64,000 nucleotides of DNA from Xanthomonas hortorum pv. cynarae. Lineage in GTDB: Bacteria > Pseudomonadota > Gammaproteobacteria > Xanthomonadales > Xanthomonadaceae. Both the position numbers and the translations under genes were made by a program. The notes below the pieces were generated by a model. It searched no databases. It saw only the letters and a list, made by a program, of their open reading frames with translations, and had not been told where the DNA came from. Positions 1 to 11,110 of the stretch are shown here, one piece after another; the first letter of the stretch is position 1; every line of letters begins with the position of its first letter. The stretch covers positions 7,362 through 71,361 of the forward strand of contig NZ_MDFM01000019.1 in NCBI RefSeq assembly GCF_002939985.1. Reading direction: 5' to 3'.

Positions 1-102
1 CTATCCGCATTGTCCAACTACTCAAAGCCAACCAATCTTTCGAGTCGGCGCGTCGTCATAGATGCAGTCAAATGCTTAGGTCAAAAGTCAAGTTAGTCGA
101 GC

Positions 103-122
103 GTGCGGTGCCCTCACCGCAC
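103..122. repeat. Perfect 8-bp hairpin at the repeat edge
   Basis: GTGCGGTG and CACCGCAC pair perfectly around a CCCT loop. The hairpin sits at the outer edge of the long repeat copy, so it may be part of the element rather than a terminator. There is no T-run. Confidence 0.5.
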
Positions 123-396
123 CAGAGAGTTAGTCGGTTGCTTTCTTAAAAGCTTGTTGGTTGCTCGGCTTGCGTTGGAAAGCTGACCGAACTCACCGTT
201 ATCCGAACAACATGCATCGTGCATTGCTTGCACCATGCACACCGACACTCTCGAATGGTCCTTGCACGCCCGCCGTCGCGGGACCTTACGCGGCATGGAT
301 GCCGCGTAAGAGCCTACACGGACGTACTTGCGGCGTGTCCTGCGATGGTGGGCGGGCAAGGACCCTGCAGCCAGACAGCAGATCAGCCGCTCCACA
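113..396 (+). repeat. Xanthomonas palindromic intergenic repeat, subfamily A, copy 1 (interrupted)
   Basis: The core at 257-364 has inverted ends (GGTCCTTGC / GCAAGGACC), an internal perfect hairpin (CTTACGCGGCAT / ATGCCGCGTAAG) and a tail GGACGTACTTGCGGCGTGTC. The same element lies inverted at 40022-40224. Similarity continues outward: 365-396 matches the left flank of that copy, 234-256 matches its right flank, and 113-151 matches the stretch around 40186-40224. About 82 bp (152-233) is therefore extra in this copy. The rest of 1-463 holds no gene I can support. Confidence 0.8.
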
Positions 397-463
397 AGTG
401 ATCTGTCCGCACAGACTGATCACTTGCCCCAAAGGTGATACATCCGCACCCACCTATCACCCC

Positions 464-2064
<1,601 letters not shown>

Positions 2065-2176
2065 TCAGGGAATCTGAAAAGGATGTCGGGGGGAATGAGA
2101 TGGGTCGCCGGGAGCCTGTCGGGCGCTTGCGATCGAGGCGGATGAGCAGCCCGACCAGCCAAGACCCGACAAACGC

Positions 2177-2419
2177 TCAGCCTTCGTCGGGGGTCAGCGT
2201 CTTGAGCTGCAGCGCGTGGATCGCCCCGCCCATCAACTCGCCCAGGGTCGCGTAGACCATGCGGTGGCGCGCCAACGGTGCCTTGCCGGCGAATGCGGGG
2301 CTGATCACGGTCGCCTCGAAGTGCACGCCGTCGTCGCCGTGCACGTCGACGCGGGCTTCGGGCAAGCCGGATTCGATGAGTTTACGGATGGTTTCGGCGT
2401 CCAAAGGGCGTTTCCTCAT
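2177..2419 (-). CDS. ibaG: BolA-family protein, IbaG-like
   Basis: The 80-residue BolA-fold protein contains the family's core (VHFEATVISPAFAGK, then RHRMVYATLGELM), including the histidines used with monothiol glutaredoxins to hold a [2Fe-2S] cluster. I start it at the ATG at 2419, giving MRKRPLDAET, because BolA proteins begin close to this helix. An in-frame ATG at 2446 would add nine residues but would leave only 11 bp to the divergent kdsD start. Its position next to murA matches the E. coli ibaG-murA arrangement. Confidence 0.88.
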   Translation of the reverse strand: MRKRPLDAETIRKLIESGLPEARVDVHGDDGVHFEATVISPAFAGKAPLARHRMVYATLGELMGGAIHALQLKTLTPDEG

Positions 2420-2457
2420 AAAATGAGCGCACATTCTACTCTTCACCCGAGTCCCGC

Positions 2458-3459
2458 ATGGCCGTCTCGCACCTGCCCACCGCCACCGTCAGCGACGCCA
2501 GCCTGGTCGCCAGCGGCCAGCGCGTGCTCGAGATCGAGCGCAAGGCGCTGGCCGGCGTAGGCGCGCGGATCGGCAGCGAATTCGCCGCGGCCTGCCGGCT
2601 GGTACTGGCCTCGCGCGGGCGTGTGGTGGCCACCGGCATGGGCAAATCCGGGCATATCGCGCGCAAGATCGCCGCCACCCTGGCCTCCACCGGCACCCCG
2701 GCGTTCTTCGTGCATCCCGGCGAGGCCGGGCACGGCGACCTGGGCATGATCACCGAGGCCGACATCGTGCTGGCGCTGTCGTACTCGGGCGAATCCGACG
2801 AAGTGCGCATGCTGCTGCCGGTGCTCAAGCGCCAGGGCAACTCGATCATTGCCATGACCGGGCGGCCGGCCTCGTCGCTGGCCCAGGCCGCCGATGTGCA
2901 TCTGGATGTGAGCGTGTCCGCCGAAGCCTGCCCGCTGCATCTGGCGCCCACCTCCAGCACCACCGCCTCGCTGGCGATGGGCGATGCACTAGCCGTGGCG
3001 TTGCTCGATGCGCGCGGCTTCACCGCCGATGACTTTGCGCGCTCGCATCCGGCCGGCAGCCTGGGCCGGCGCCTGCTGCTGCATATCACCGATGTGATGC
3101 ACAGCGGCGATGACCTGCCGCGCGTGCGCGAGGACGCCAGCCTGAGCGAGGCACTGATGGAAATGAGCCGTAAGCGGCTGGGCATGACCGCGGTGGTGGA
3201 CAACGAGGGGCGGCTGATCGGTCTGTTCACCGACGGTGACCTGCGCCGCGCACTGGACAGCGACATCGACGTGCGCAGCGCCGGCATTGCGCAGGTGATG
3301 ACGCGCAACCCCCGCACCATCGGCGCCGACCAGCTGGCCGCCGAGGCGGCGCGGCTGATGGAGGATTACAAGATCAACGGTTTGATCGTGGTCGATGCGC
3401 AGCAGCGCGCGGTCGGCGCATTGAACATTCACGACCTGTTGCGCGCCAAGGTGGTTTAA
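2458..3459 (+). CDS. kdsD: D-arabinose 5-phosphate isomerase
   Basis: This 333-residue enzyme converts ribulose 5-phosphate to arabinose 5-phosphate, the precursor of Kdo in lipopolysaccharide. An N-terminal SIS sugar-isomerase domain (about 40-180, with GMGKSGHIARK and the SYSGESDE loop) is followed by two CBS repeats (about 205-330, beginning ITDVMHSGDDLP and ending NIHDLL). Its full length matches KdsD/KpsF. It opens the plus-strand LPS block and is followed by kdsC, the order seen in E. coli. Confidence 0.96.
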   Translation: MAVSHLPTATVSDASLVASGQRVLEIERKALAGVGARIGSEFAAACRLVLASRGRVVATGMGKSGHIARKIAATLASTGTPAFFVHPGEAGHGDLGMITEADIVLALSYSGESDEVRMLLPVLKRQGNSIIAMTGRPASSLAQAADVHLDVSVSAEACPLHLAPTSSTTASLAMGDALAVALLDARGFTADDFARSHPAGSLGRRLLLHITDVMHSGDDLPRVREDASLSEALMEMSRKRLGMTAVVDNEGRLIGLFTDGDLRRALDSDIDVRSAGIAQVMTRNPRTIGADQLAAEAARLMEDYKINGLIVVDAQQRAVGALNIHDLLRAKVV

Positions 3460-3507
3460 CAGGTTCAGTTTCAAACGTTGGAACCCCGTTCTCACCGATT
3501 CGTACCG

Positions 3508-4056
3508 ATGCCCTATTCCCCACTGCAGCACCTGCCCGCCGAGCTGATCGACCGCGCCGCGCGCGTTCGTCTGGCCTGTTTCGACGTCGACGGCACCCTG
3601 ACCGACGGCCGCCTGTATTACGACCACGCCGGTAACGAGAGCAAATCCTTCAACGTGCTCGACGGCCAGGGGCTCAAGCAGCTCGACCATGCCGGCATCC
3701 ATGTTGCGCTGATCACTGCGCGCGCCAGCCTGTCGGCGGAAAAACGCGGCCAGGATCTGGGCCTGCATGTGCAGATCGGGGTCAAGAACAAACGCCTGGC
3801 GGTGCTGGCCCTGTGCCAGGAGCACGGCCTGTCGCTAGACCAGGTGCTGTTCATGGGCGACGACCTGCCCGACCTGCCGGCCTTGCTGGCGGTCGGCCTG
3901 CCGGTGGCACCCGCCAACGCGCATCCGTGGATCGCCGAGCGCGTGCAGTGGCATACCCAGGCCCGTGGCGGCGAAGGTGCCGCGCGTGAAGTCTGCGATG
4001 TGGTGCTGGCTGCGCAAGGCCAGGTCGAGGGCATCATCGAAAGGTTCTCCGCATGA
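3508..4056 (+). CDS. kdsC: 3-deoxy-D-manno-octulosonate 8-phosphate phosphatase
   Basis: The HAD-superfamily phosphatase of 182 residues removes phosphate from Kdo-8-P. Motif I is DVDGTLTDG, with the nucleophile and acid/base aspartates; the later GDDLPDLP segment supplies the Mg2+ aspartates. I chose the ATG at 3508 (MPYSPLQHLP); an in-frame TTG at 3478 would add ten residues with no homology value. The stop overlaps the lptC ATG by 4 bp, indicating translational coupling into the export genes. Confidence 0.95.
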   Translation: MPYSPLQHLPAELIDRAARVRLACFDVDGTLTDGRLYYDHAGNESKSFNVLDGQGLKQLDHAGIHVALITARASLSAEKRGQDLGLHVQIGVKNKRLAVLALCQEHGLSLDQVLFMGDDLPDLPALLAVGLPVAPANAHPWIAERVQWHTQARGGEGAAREVCDVVLAAQGQVEGIIERFSA

Positions 4057-4628
4057 GCTGGAACTGGCGCACCACCCTGGGCGTGGTGCTGTTCGCCGCC
4101 GCCGTGATCTCCGGCTGGTCGGCCTGGCAACAGCGCGCCCGCCCGGTGGCGGCGGCGGTCGACGACTCGCGCGCCGATTACGTGTTGCGCGATTTCGAAC
4201 TGATTGCGCTGGACAAGCAAACCGGCAAGGAATCGATGACGCTGCGTGCGCCGGAAATGCACCGCAACCGCGCAGACCAGACCTCGGACATCACCACGCC
4301 GGTGTTTCTGCTGCCCGACAACGCCAACCAACCGTGGACGCTACGTTCCAAGACCGGCTGGATCAGCCCCAAGGGCGACGAACTACGCCTGCGTGGCGAT
4401 GTCTCCGGCGACAGCCCCACCACCGGCGCGACGCCGCCGACCACGTTCCACACCCAGAGCCTGGACGTGTTCCCGCAGCAGAACCTCGCCAAGACCGCCG
4501 CCCCGGTGAGCATGAGCCGGCCGGGTATCATGCAGAGCGGGGTCGGCTTCGAGGCCGACCTCAAATCACGCCAGTACAAGCTCCTTTCTCAGGTCAAGAC
4601 CCGCTATGAACCGAATGCTGCCCGCTAA
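4053..4628 (+). CDS. lptC: LPS export protein LptC
   Basis: The 191-residue bitopic inner-membrane protein has one N-terminal membrane anchor (about 7-22) and a periplasmic beta-jellyroll domain that takes LPS from LptBFG and passes it to LptA. The YVLRDFELIALD start of the jellyroll is typical. The gene overlaps kdsC by 4 bp and the next gene, lptA, by 23 bp. Identification rests on the fold pattern and on its invariant place between kdsC and lptA, since LptC sequences diverge strongly. Confidence 0.92.
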   Translation: MSWNWRTTLGVVLFAAAVISGWSAWQQRARPVAAAVDDSRADYVLRDFELIALDKQTGKESMTLRAPEMHRNRADQTSDITTPVFLLPDNANQPWTLRSKTGWISPKGDELRLRGDVSGDSPTTGATPPTTFHTQSLDVFPQQNLAKTAAPVSMSRPGIMQSGVGFEADLKSRQYKLLSQVKTRYEPNAAR

Positions 4629-5168
4629 ACTGGCGTTTGCCGCGCTGCTGCTGCCCGCCCTTGCGATGGCCAAGACCAGCGACCGCAATCAGCCGATGGC
4701 GATCGATTCCAACGCCAACGATTGCAACATGCTCGACGACAGCGGCAAGTGCCGCTTCAGCGGCAATGTGGTGATCACCCAGGGCACGCTGGAAATCCAC
4801 GCCGACACCGCCGATATCTTCCAGAAAAACGGCCAGACCGACCGTGTGGTGCTGGTCGGCAAGCAGGCCACGCTCAAGCAGCAGATGGACGACGGCGCGA
4901 TGATGAACGGCCAGGCCGACAACATCGAATACCAGGTCGCCAACGAAGTCATCGTGCTGACCGGCAATTACAAGGTCGACTCGCCCAAGGGCACCAACGC
5001 CGGCCAGCGCATGGTCTACAACACCAAGACCGGCAACATGCAGAGCGGCGGCGACGGCAGCCGCGTGCGCACCATCATCCAGCCGAAGAATGCGGCGCCT
5101 GCGGCGGCGACGCCTGCTCCGGCACCTGCGGCCAAGCCCGCCGCTGCCAAGCCGCAGGGGAAGAAGTA

Positions 5169-5169
<1 letters not shown>
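4606..5169 (+). CDS. lptA: LPS transport periplasmic protein LptA
   Basis: The 187-residue protein has a signal peptide (cleavage about 22, after LPALAMA) and the OstA/LptA jellyroll ([19 protein letters not shown], then the [10 protein letters not shown] region). It forms the periplasmic bridge for LPS. The C-terminal 25 residues are a low-complexity Ala/Pro/Lys tail ([16 protein letters not shown]), longer than in E. coli and probably unstructured. Its start lies inside lptC, and its stop shares a base with the lptB start, so the three genes are tightly coupled. Confidence 0.94.
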
Positions 5170-5888
<719 letters not shown>

Positions 5889-5928
5889 GTGCGTCGCCGC
5901 GACATCGATTTTCTCAGTCATTGCCTGC

Positions 5929-7368
5929 ATGAAAGCCCGGCTTCAGACATCGCTAGGACAACAGTTGGTCATGACGCCGCAATTGCGTCAGGCGATCAAG
6001 CTATTGCAGATGTCCACCACCGAGCTGGAACTGGAAATCGCCGAAGCGGTGGAGACCAATCCGCTGCTGGAGTGGGCCGACGAAGCCGCGCATGCGGCCA
6101 GCGAATCACCGATCGCATCATCGTCGGCCTCCTCCACCGACGACACCCCGCGCGAAGACCCGACGCCTGCAGAGCGCGACGACGACTGGTCGCAGGACGA
6201 ACTGCAGTGGACCGGCTCGGGCAGCGGCGGCAGCTTCGACGACGACGAGTCCGGCGATGCCGCCGAGCGGGTGGCCGAGTCGGAAACGCTGGCCGATCAC
6301 CTGCTGTGGCAGTTGCATTTATCTCCGCTGTCGCCACGCGACCGCCAGATCGGCGCGATGCTGATCGATGCGCTGGACGAAGACGGCTACCTGCGCGAAC
6401 CGCTATCGGCCATCCTCGAAACGCTGGCGCTCGGCGCGGCGGTGGACGAGGCCGAAGTGCTCACCGTGCTGCACCAGATCCAGCGCTTCGATCCGGTCGG
6501 CGTGGGTGCGCGCAATCTTGGCGAATGCCTGGCGCTGCAACTCGCCGTGCTCGACCCCGCCACGCCAGGACGCGAGTTGGCGTTGCAGATCGTCGCCGGC
6601 CCGCTGGAGCGTCTGCCGCGCAGCGGCGTGGCCGGGCTGGCCCACGAACTCAAGCGTTCCACCGTCGATGTCGACCAGGCAGTTCAGCTGGTGCGCTCGC
6701 TGGACCCGCGCCCGGGCAAGCAGATCGGCGACCTGTCGCAGGACACCTACGTGGTGCCGGACTGCGTGATCTGGCGCCAGCGCGGCGTGTGGCGGGCCTC
6801 GCTGGCCGGCCGCGCGCAGCCCAAGGTCACCATCCACCGCGGCTACGAGAACCTGATCCGCAGCTGTGGCGAATCCGATGCCGGCTATCTGCGTGGGCAG
6901 CTGCAGGAGGCGCGCTGGCTGCTCAAGAGCCTGGAAGCGCGCGGCGAAACCCTTCTACGGGTGGTGCGCTGCCTGCTGAAGCACCAGGCCGGGTTTCTGG
7001 AATTCGGCGCGCAGGCCTTGCGTCCACTGACCCTGCGCGAGATCGCCGGCGAGCTCGGCCTGCACGAATCGACCATTTCCCGCGCGATCGCCCGCAAATA
7101 CGTGCGCACCCCGCGCGGCACCATTGCGCTGCGCTCGTTCTTCGCCTCCGGCATCGACACCGACAGCGGCGGCGAGGCCTCCAGCACCGCCATCCAGGCG
7201 ATGATCCGGCGCCTGATCGATGCGGAAAACCCGCGCAAGCCGTTATCCGATGCCAAGTTGGCAGATCTGCTGAAAACTTCCGGCGTCCCTGTAGCGCGGC
7301 GCACCGTTGCGAAGTATCGTGAAGCCATGAACATTTCCGCCTCCCACGAACGCGTGCGCATCGCCTGA
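5929..7368 (+). CDS. rpoN: RNA polymerase sigma-54 factor
   Basis: The 479-residue sigma-54 has the N-terminal region I that contacts bacterial enhancer-binding proteins (QQLVMTPQLRQAIKLLQMS). An acidic region II follows (about 60-120, rich in Asp/Glu), then the core-binding domain, a helix-turn-helix (LHESTISRAIARKYV) and the C-terminal RpoN box ARRTVAKYRE (456-465) that reads the -24 element. Xanthomonads carry two rpoN genes; this one, in the LPS/PTS-Ntr context, is the copy usually called rpoN1, the other being in the flagellar cluster. That assignment is from context, not sequence. Confidence 0.96.
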   Translation: MKARLQTSLGQQLVMTPQLRQAIKLLQMSTTELELEIAEAVETNPLLEWADEAAHAASESPIASSSASSTDDTPREDPTPAERDDDWSQDELQWTGSGSGGSFDDDESGDAAERVAESETLADHLLWQLHLSPLSPRDRQIGAMLIDALDEDGYLREPLSAILETLALGAAVDEAEVLTVLHQIQRFDPVGVGARNLGECLALQLAVLDPATPGRELALQIVAGPLERLPRSGVAGLAHELKRSTVDVDQAVQLVRSLDPRPGKQIGDLSQDTYVVPDCVIWRQRGVWRASLAGRAQPKVTIHRGYENLIRSCGESDAGYLRGQLQEARWLLKSLEARGETLLRVVRCLLKHQAGFLEFGAQALRPLTLREIAGELGLHESTISRAIARKYVRTPRGTIALRSFFASGIDTDSGGEASSTAIQAMIRRLIDAENPRKPLSDAKLADLLKTSGVPVARRTVAKYREAMNISASHERVRIA

Positions 7369-7455
7369 CGTTGCAACCACCGCAACGCCGGCCTGTGCCG
7401 GGTTTGTCGGATCACCGGAAAGGTTCATTGGCCCACCGACCAATGGAGGTATCCG

Positions 7456-7773
7456 ATGCGTATCGAGACGTATGGCCACCAGCTTGAAGTGACCCCCGCC
7501 CTGCGGGAGTACGTGGCAAGCAAGCTGCAGCGACTGCAGCGCCATTTCGACCAGCACTGTGAAGTTCGAACGCAGCTGGCCGTTCGCAAGCCAGACCACC
7601 ATGTGGTCGCCACCGTCAACCTTCCCGGTCGCACCCTGCACGCAGATGCCAGCGGCTCCACCATGTATGCGGCCATCGACCTGTTGGTCGACAAGCTGGA
7701 CCGCCTGGTGCTCAAGCACAAAGAAAAGAAATGTAACCACCACGCACGCGAGGTGCGCGACAATCTCGCATGA
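7456..7773 (+). CDS. hpf: Ribosome hibernation-promoting factor, short form
   Basis: The 105-residue protein is the short HPF/YfiA type and binds the 30S decoding region to form inactive 100S ribosomes in stationary phase. The beta-alpha-beta-beta-beta-alpha pattern is visible: RIETYGHQLEVTPAL, the helix [13 protein letters not shown], and the second helix AIDLLVDKLDRLVLKHKEK. No long-form C-terminal dimerisation domain is present. A good GGAGGT lies 6 bp before the ATG, and just upstream CATTGG/CCAATG (7426-7445) can form a small hairpin abutting this site. It is placed after rpoN, as in E. coli. Confidence 0.95.
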   Translation: MRIETYGHQLEVTPALREYVASKLQRLQRHFDQHCEVRTQLAVRKPDHHVVATVNLPGRTLHADASGSTMYAAIDLLVDKLDRLVLKHKEKKCNHHAREVRDNLA

Positions 7774-7794
7774 CGCTTCTCGCTTGATGCCCTC

Positions 7795-8253
7795 ATGCCT
7801 TTAACCGATCTGATGGCGGCCGTGCGCACCGTGGTGTCGCCGGCCGCCGATCGCGACACTGTCCTGCATACCGCTGCCGATCTGCTGTCCTGTCGTCAGG
7901 CCGGCGCCGACGAGCTCTATGCCAACCTGTGCGAACGCGAAGCGCTGGGCAGCACCGCCATCGGCCACGGCATCGCCATTCCGCATGGGCGCTGCCCCAA
8001 CCTCACCGAGCCACGCGGCGCGCTGCTGCGACTGAACACGCCGGTGGCCTTCGGCGGCGATGAACCGGTGGATCTGATCTTCGCGATGGCAGTGCCTGCG
8101 CATTACACCCATCAACATCTGATGCTGCTGTCGGAACTGGCCGAGCGCTTCTCGGATGCGGAATTTCGCCTGCAATTGCGCGCCGCACCCAATGCGGACG
8201 CCTTGATGGCGCTGCTCATCGACGCGCCACCACCACAGGCCAGCGCCGCATGA
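7795..8253 (+). CDS. ptsN: PTS nitrogen regulatory EIIA
   Basis: The 152-residue EIIA-Ntr domain accepts phosphate from HPr/NPr on a histidine and acts as a regulator rather than a sugar transporter. The phospho-site is His64 in [10 protein letters not shown]. Normal family length. It follows hpf by 21 bp and overlaps hprK by 4 bp. Its co-location with rpoN and rapZ matches the conserved PTS-Ntr locus. The unusual point is the neighbouring hprK, which suggests that the phospho-relay here is also gated by serine phosphorylation of HPr. Confidence 0.95.
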   Translation: MPLTDLMAAVRTVVSPAADRDTVLHTAADLLSCRQAGADELYANLCEREALGSTAIGHGIAIPHGRCPNLTEPRGALLRLNTPVAFGGDEPVDLIFAMAVPAHYTHQHLMLLSELAERFSDAEFRLQLRAAPNADALMALLIDAPPPQASAA

Positions 8254-9200
8254 ATACCAGCATCACCGCACGCGAACTGTTCGACCAGCAGCGCGACAAA
8301 CTGGCGCTGCGCTGGGTGGCCGGCCAGAAAGGCGAACACCGCGAGATCGAAGCCGGCAGCAACAATGCGCGGCGCCCGTCGCTGGCCGGTTATCTCAACG
8401 TGATCTACCCCAACAAGGTGCAGATCCTGGGCACCGAAGAGCTGGCCTGGCTGGACTCGCTGGATGCACGCCAGCGCTGGGAGACGATCGAGAAGATCAT
8501 CCAGGTGCAGCCGCTGGCGCTGGCGCTCAGCAAGAATCAGTCGTGCCCGGAAGACCTGCGCGCGGCCGCGGACGAATCCGGTACGCCGTTGTGGATCTCG
8601 CCCAAGCGCGGCCACGAACTGCTCAATCATCTGTCCTACCACCTGGCGCGCACGCTGGCACCACGGGTCACGCTGCATGGCGTGTTCATGGAGATCTATT
8701 CGATCGGCGTGCTGATCACCGGCGAGGCGGGATCGGGCAAGAGCGAGCTGGCGCTGGAACTGCTCAGCCGCGGCCACCGCCTGGTGGCCGATGACGCGCC
8801 GGAGTTCACCCAGATCGCCCCCGACGTGCTCGATGGCACCTGCCCCGAATTGCTGCAGGACCTGCTGGAAGTGCGCGGCCTGGGCGTGTTGAACGTGCGC
8901 GACATGTTCGGCGACACCGCGGTGAAGAAGAACAAGTACCTGCGCCTGATCGTGCACCTGACCCGCCCGATGACCGAGCCCACCCCGTCCGGTTACGAGC
9001 GCCTGACCGGCGATTCCGGCAGCCGCCATGTGCTGGATCTGGACGTACCGCTGATCACCCTGCCGGTGATGCCCGGCCGCAACCTGGCGGTGCTGACCGA
9101 GGCAGCGACGCGGCTGCATATCCTGCGCACCAAGGGCATCGACCCGGCGGCGATGTTCATCGCCCGCCATAGCAACCTGCTGGAGCGACGCACGCCATGA
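8250..9200 (+). CDS. hprK: HPr kinase/phosphorylase
   Basis: The 316-residue bifunctional enzyme phosphorylates or dephosphorylates HPr on Ser46. The C-terminal catalytic domain carries Walker A GEAGSGKS (158-165) and the HprK signature region near [17 protein letters not shown]. The N-terminal domain is present, so this is the full-length form rather than the short alphaproteobacterial one. Its substrate site exists in the HPr encoded 1.6 kb downstream (KSIMG, Ser46). The gene overlaps ptsN and rapZ by 4 bp each. Confidence 0.95.
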   Translation: MNTSITARELFDQQRDKLALRWVAGQKGEHREIEAGSNNARRPSLAGYLNVIYPNKVQILGTEELAWLDSLDARQRWETIEKIIQVQPLALALSKNQSCPEDLRAAADESGTPLWISPKRGHELLNHLSYHLARTLAPRVTLHGVFMEIYSIGVLITGEAGSGKSELALELLSRGHRLVADDAPEFTQIAPDVLDGTCPELLQDLLEVRGLGVLNVRDMFGDTAVKKNKYLRLIVHLTRPMTEPTPSGYERLTGDSGSRHVLDLDVPLITLPVMPGRNLAVLTEAATRLHILRTKGIDPAAMFIARHSNLLERRTP

Positions 9201-10069
9201 GTACCGCGCCCTCCACGTTGATGATCGTGAGCGGGCTGTCCGGCTCGGGCAAATCGGTCGCGTTGAAGACCTTCGAAGATCTCGATTACTACTGCTCGGA
9301 CAATCTGCCGGTGGAACTGCTGCCGGATTTCGTGCGCAGCCGGCTGCGTGGCAACCCGCTCGGCGATCAGCGACTGGCGGTAGGCATCGATGTGCGCAGC
9401 CGCAGCGATCTCACCCAATTGGCGCAATGGCGCCAGGCCGCGCAGGAATACGGCATCGAAGCACGGCTGCTGTTTTTCGAAGCCAGCGACGAGGCGTTGA
9501 TCAAGCGCTATGCCGATACCCGCCGCCGCCATCCGCTCAGCCACCTCGGCCTGGCATTGCCGGAAGCGATCACCCGCGAGCGTCAGTTGACCGAACCGCT
9601 GCGCGCGCAGGCCGATGCCATCATCGACACCAGCGCGCTCAACGTGCACCAGCTGCGTCGCCGCGTGGTCACCGAGTTCGCGCTCGGCACCAGCGACCGG
9701 CTCTCGCTGCTGTTCGAATCCTTCGCCTACAAACGCGGCGTGCCGGCCGAGGCCGACTTCGTATTCGATGCGCGCGTGTTGCCCAATCCGCATTGGGACC
9801 CGGAGCTGCGCCCGCTGACCGGCCGCGATGCCGGCGTGCGCGAGTATCTGGACAAGGAGCCCGATGTGGTGCGCTACAGCGCGCAGATCGTGGACCTGCT
9901 CGACACCTGGCTGCCACGGCTGCGCAACGACACCCGCAGCTACGTGACCATCGCCTTCGGCTGCACCGGCGGCAAGCACCGCTCGGTGTATCTGGCCGAG
10001 CGCATGGCGCGGCATGCACGCGAACAGGGCTGGCCGGAAGTGGCGACGTTTCATCGCGAGCAGGATTGA
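9197..10069 (+). CDS. rapZ: RNase adapter protein RapZ
   Basis: The 290-residue P-loop protein has Walker A GLSGSGKS near the N-terminus and the C-terminal signature with [15 protein letters not shown]. In enterobacteria RapZ senses glucosamine 6-phosphate and targets the GlmZ small RNA to RNase E. Whether xanthomonads have a GlmZ-like RNA is not shown here, so only the family is certain. Overlap with hprK indicates co-expression. The operon break appears to lie after this gene: 328 bp separate it from the next PTS gene. Confidence 0.93.
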   Translation: MSTAPSTLMIVSGLSGSGKSVALKTFEDLDYYCSDNLPVELLPDFVRSRLRGNPLGDQRLAVGIDVRSRSDLTQLAQWRQAAQEYGIEARLLFFEASDEALIKRYADTRRRHPLSHLGLALPEAITRERQLTEPLRAQADAIIDTSALNVHQLRRRVVTEFALGTSDRLSLLFESFAYKRGVPAEADFVFDARVLPNPHWDPELRPLTGRDAGVREYLDKEPDVVRYSAQIVDLLDTWLPRLRNDTRSYVTIAFGCTGGKHRSVYLAERMARHAREQGWPEVATFHREQD

Positions 10070-10397
10070 AATCCCGGGAATCGAGAATGGGGATTCGGGA
10101 ATCGTCAAAGCGGTGCCTTGCAGTTGTGTGAGGTCTGTAACCAGGGCGTCGCTGCAACTTCGCAGCGCATGCTGGTGCTGCTGCCCAACAGATGCGGACT
10201 GCAGCGCTCGCTTGCGGTTCGACACGCATCACGACACACCCCACATCACATGTCATCACGACACCGGCAGCAGCGCGCTGCCTGCACGCGTCATAGTCAA
10301 CCTGTTGCAGCGCTCGCCTAAACGGCTATTCATCTCGCAACACATCGGTGCCGGCAAACGCTATCGCGCAGTCATGCCGACCTGTTAACGTTTCGGC
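10070..10397. other. Intergenic spacer between rapZ and the EIIA/HPr/EI genes
   Basis: No gene is supported. The first 40 bases contain a short repeat of the GGGAATC type, annotated separately. The rest has no clear hairpin or Shine-Dalgarno that I can support; the promoter of the downstream PTS genes is likely here. Confidence 0.5.
10074..10108. repeat. GGGAATC-type short repeat
   Basis: The stretch runs tcccgggaatcgagaatgg then ggattcgggaatcg, a string of GGAATC/GAATGG units directly after the rapZ stop. Related strings occur at 51080-51115 (inverted) and inside the 3' end of the ion-channel gene near 45628-45640. Such units are common between Xanthomonas genes. Confidence 0.55.
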
Positions 10398-10790
10398 ATG
10401 GCCTGTGGCATTCTCCTCATTACTCATCCCGGCATCGGCGCGGCGTTATTGAACGTGGCGACGGGGCTGTTGCGGCATTTGCCGCTGAAGACCGAAGCAT
10501 TCGATGTACCGCTCGATGCAGACCTGGACGCCTTGCTGCCCCAGGCGTCATCGGCGATGCGTCGGGTCGACAGTGGCGACGGCGTGCTGGTCATGACCGA
10601 CCTGTATGGCGCCAGCCCCAGCAATCTCGCCAACCGGTTGGCCAAGCTGGGCACGCCGGTTCGCCGGGTGTCCGCGCTGAGCCTGCCGATGCTGCTGCGG
10701 GTGATGAACTACCCCGAACAAGGTTTGCAGGAGCTGCCCGCCACCGCGGCGGCAGGCACCCGCAACGGAGCGATCATCGACGATGCTTGA
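10398..10790 (+). CDS. PTS mannose/fructose-family EIIA domain protein
   Basis: The 130-residue stand-alone EIIA-Man domain has its phospho-accepting histidine at His10 in ITHPGIG, and the VLVMTDLYGASPSN segment is typical of the family. No EIIB, EIIC or EIID partner is nearby, so it probably regulates rather than transports, like the EIIA-Man proteins of many proteobacterial PTS-Ntr systems. It overlaps ptsH by 8 bp. No clear ribosome binding site precedes the ATG. Confidence 0.9.
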   Translation: MACGILLITHPGIGAALLNVATGLLRHLPLKTEAFDVPLDADLDALLPQASSAMRRVDSGDGVLVMTDLYGASPSNLANRLAKLGTPVRRVSALSLPMLLRVMNYPEQGLQELPATAAAGTRNGAIIDDA

Positions 10791-11052
10791 ACGCGAACTC
10801 ATAGTTTCCAACCGACTCGGACTGCATGCGCGGGCAACCGCCAAGCTGGTGCAGACGCTGTCGTCCTATCGCAGCAACGCCACCCTGGCGGCCAAGGGCC
10901 GCGAGGTGAATGCCAAGAGCATCATGGGCGTGATGTTGCTGGCCGCCGGCCAAGGCACCAGCGTGGTGGTGCGCCTGGATGGCGAGGACGAAGCCGAGGC
11001 CTTGCAGGCGCTGGTGGACCTGTTCGAGCGTCGCTTCGACGAGGACAGCTGA
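10783..11052 (+). CDS. ptsH: Phosphocarrier protein HPr
   Basis: The 89-residue HPr has the EI phosphorylation site His15 (NRLGLHARA) and the HPr-kinase site Ser46 (AKSIMGVM). Having both, with hprK upstream, means that this HPr can be controlled by catabolite-type serine phosphorylation. It overlaps the EIIA-Man gene by 8 bp and is followed 58 bp later by the Enzyme I gene. Confidence 0.96.
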   Translation: MLERELIVSNRLGLHARATAKLVQTLSSYRSNATLAAKGREVNAKSIMGVMLLAAGQGTSVVVRLDGEDEAEALQALVDLFERRFDEDS

Positions 11053-11110
11053 GCATGCGCCACCTCGCTGCGGTGCATACGGACACCACGCGGCTGCGCC
11101 AAGGCCGCGC

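Noticed and set aside
10118-10388. Short open frames between rapZ and the EIIA gene
   Set aside because: They lack a ribosome binding site and overlap the repeat units; no family resemblance.
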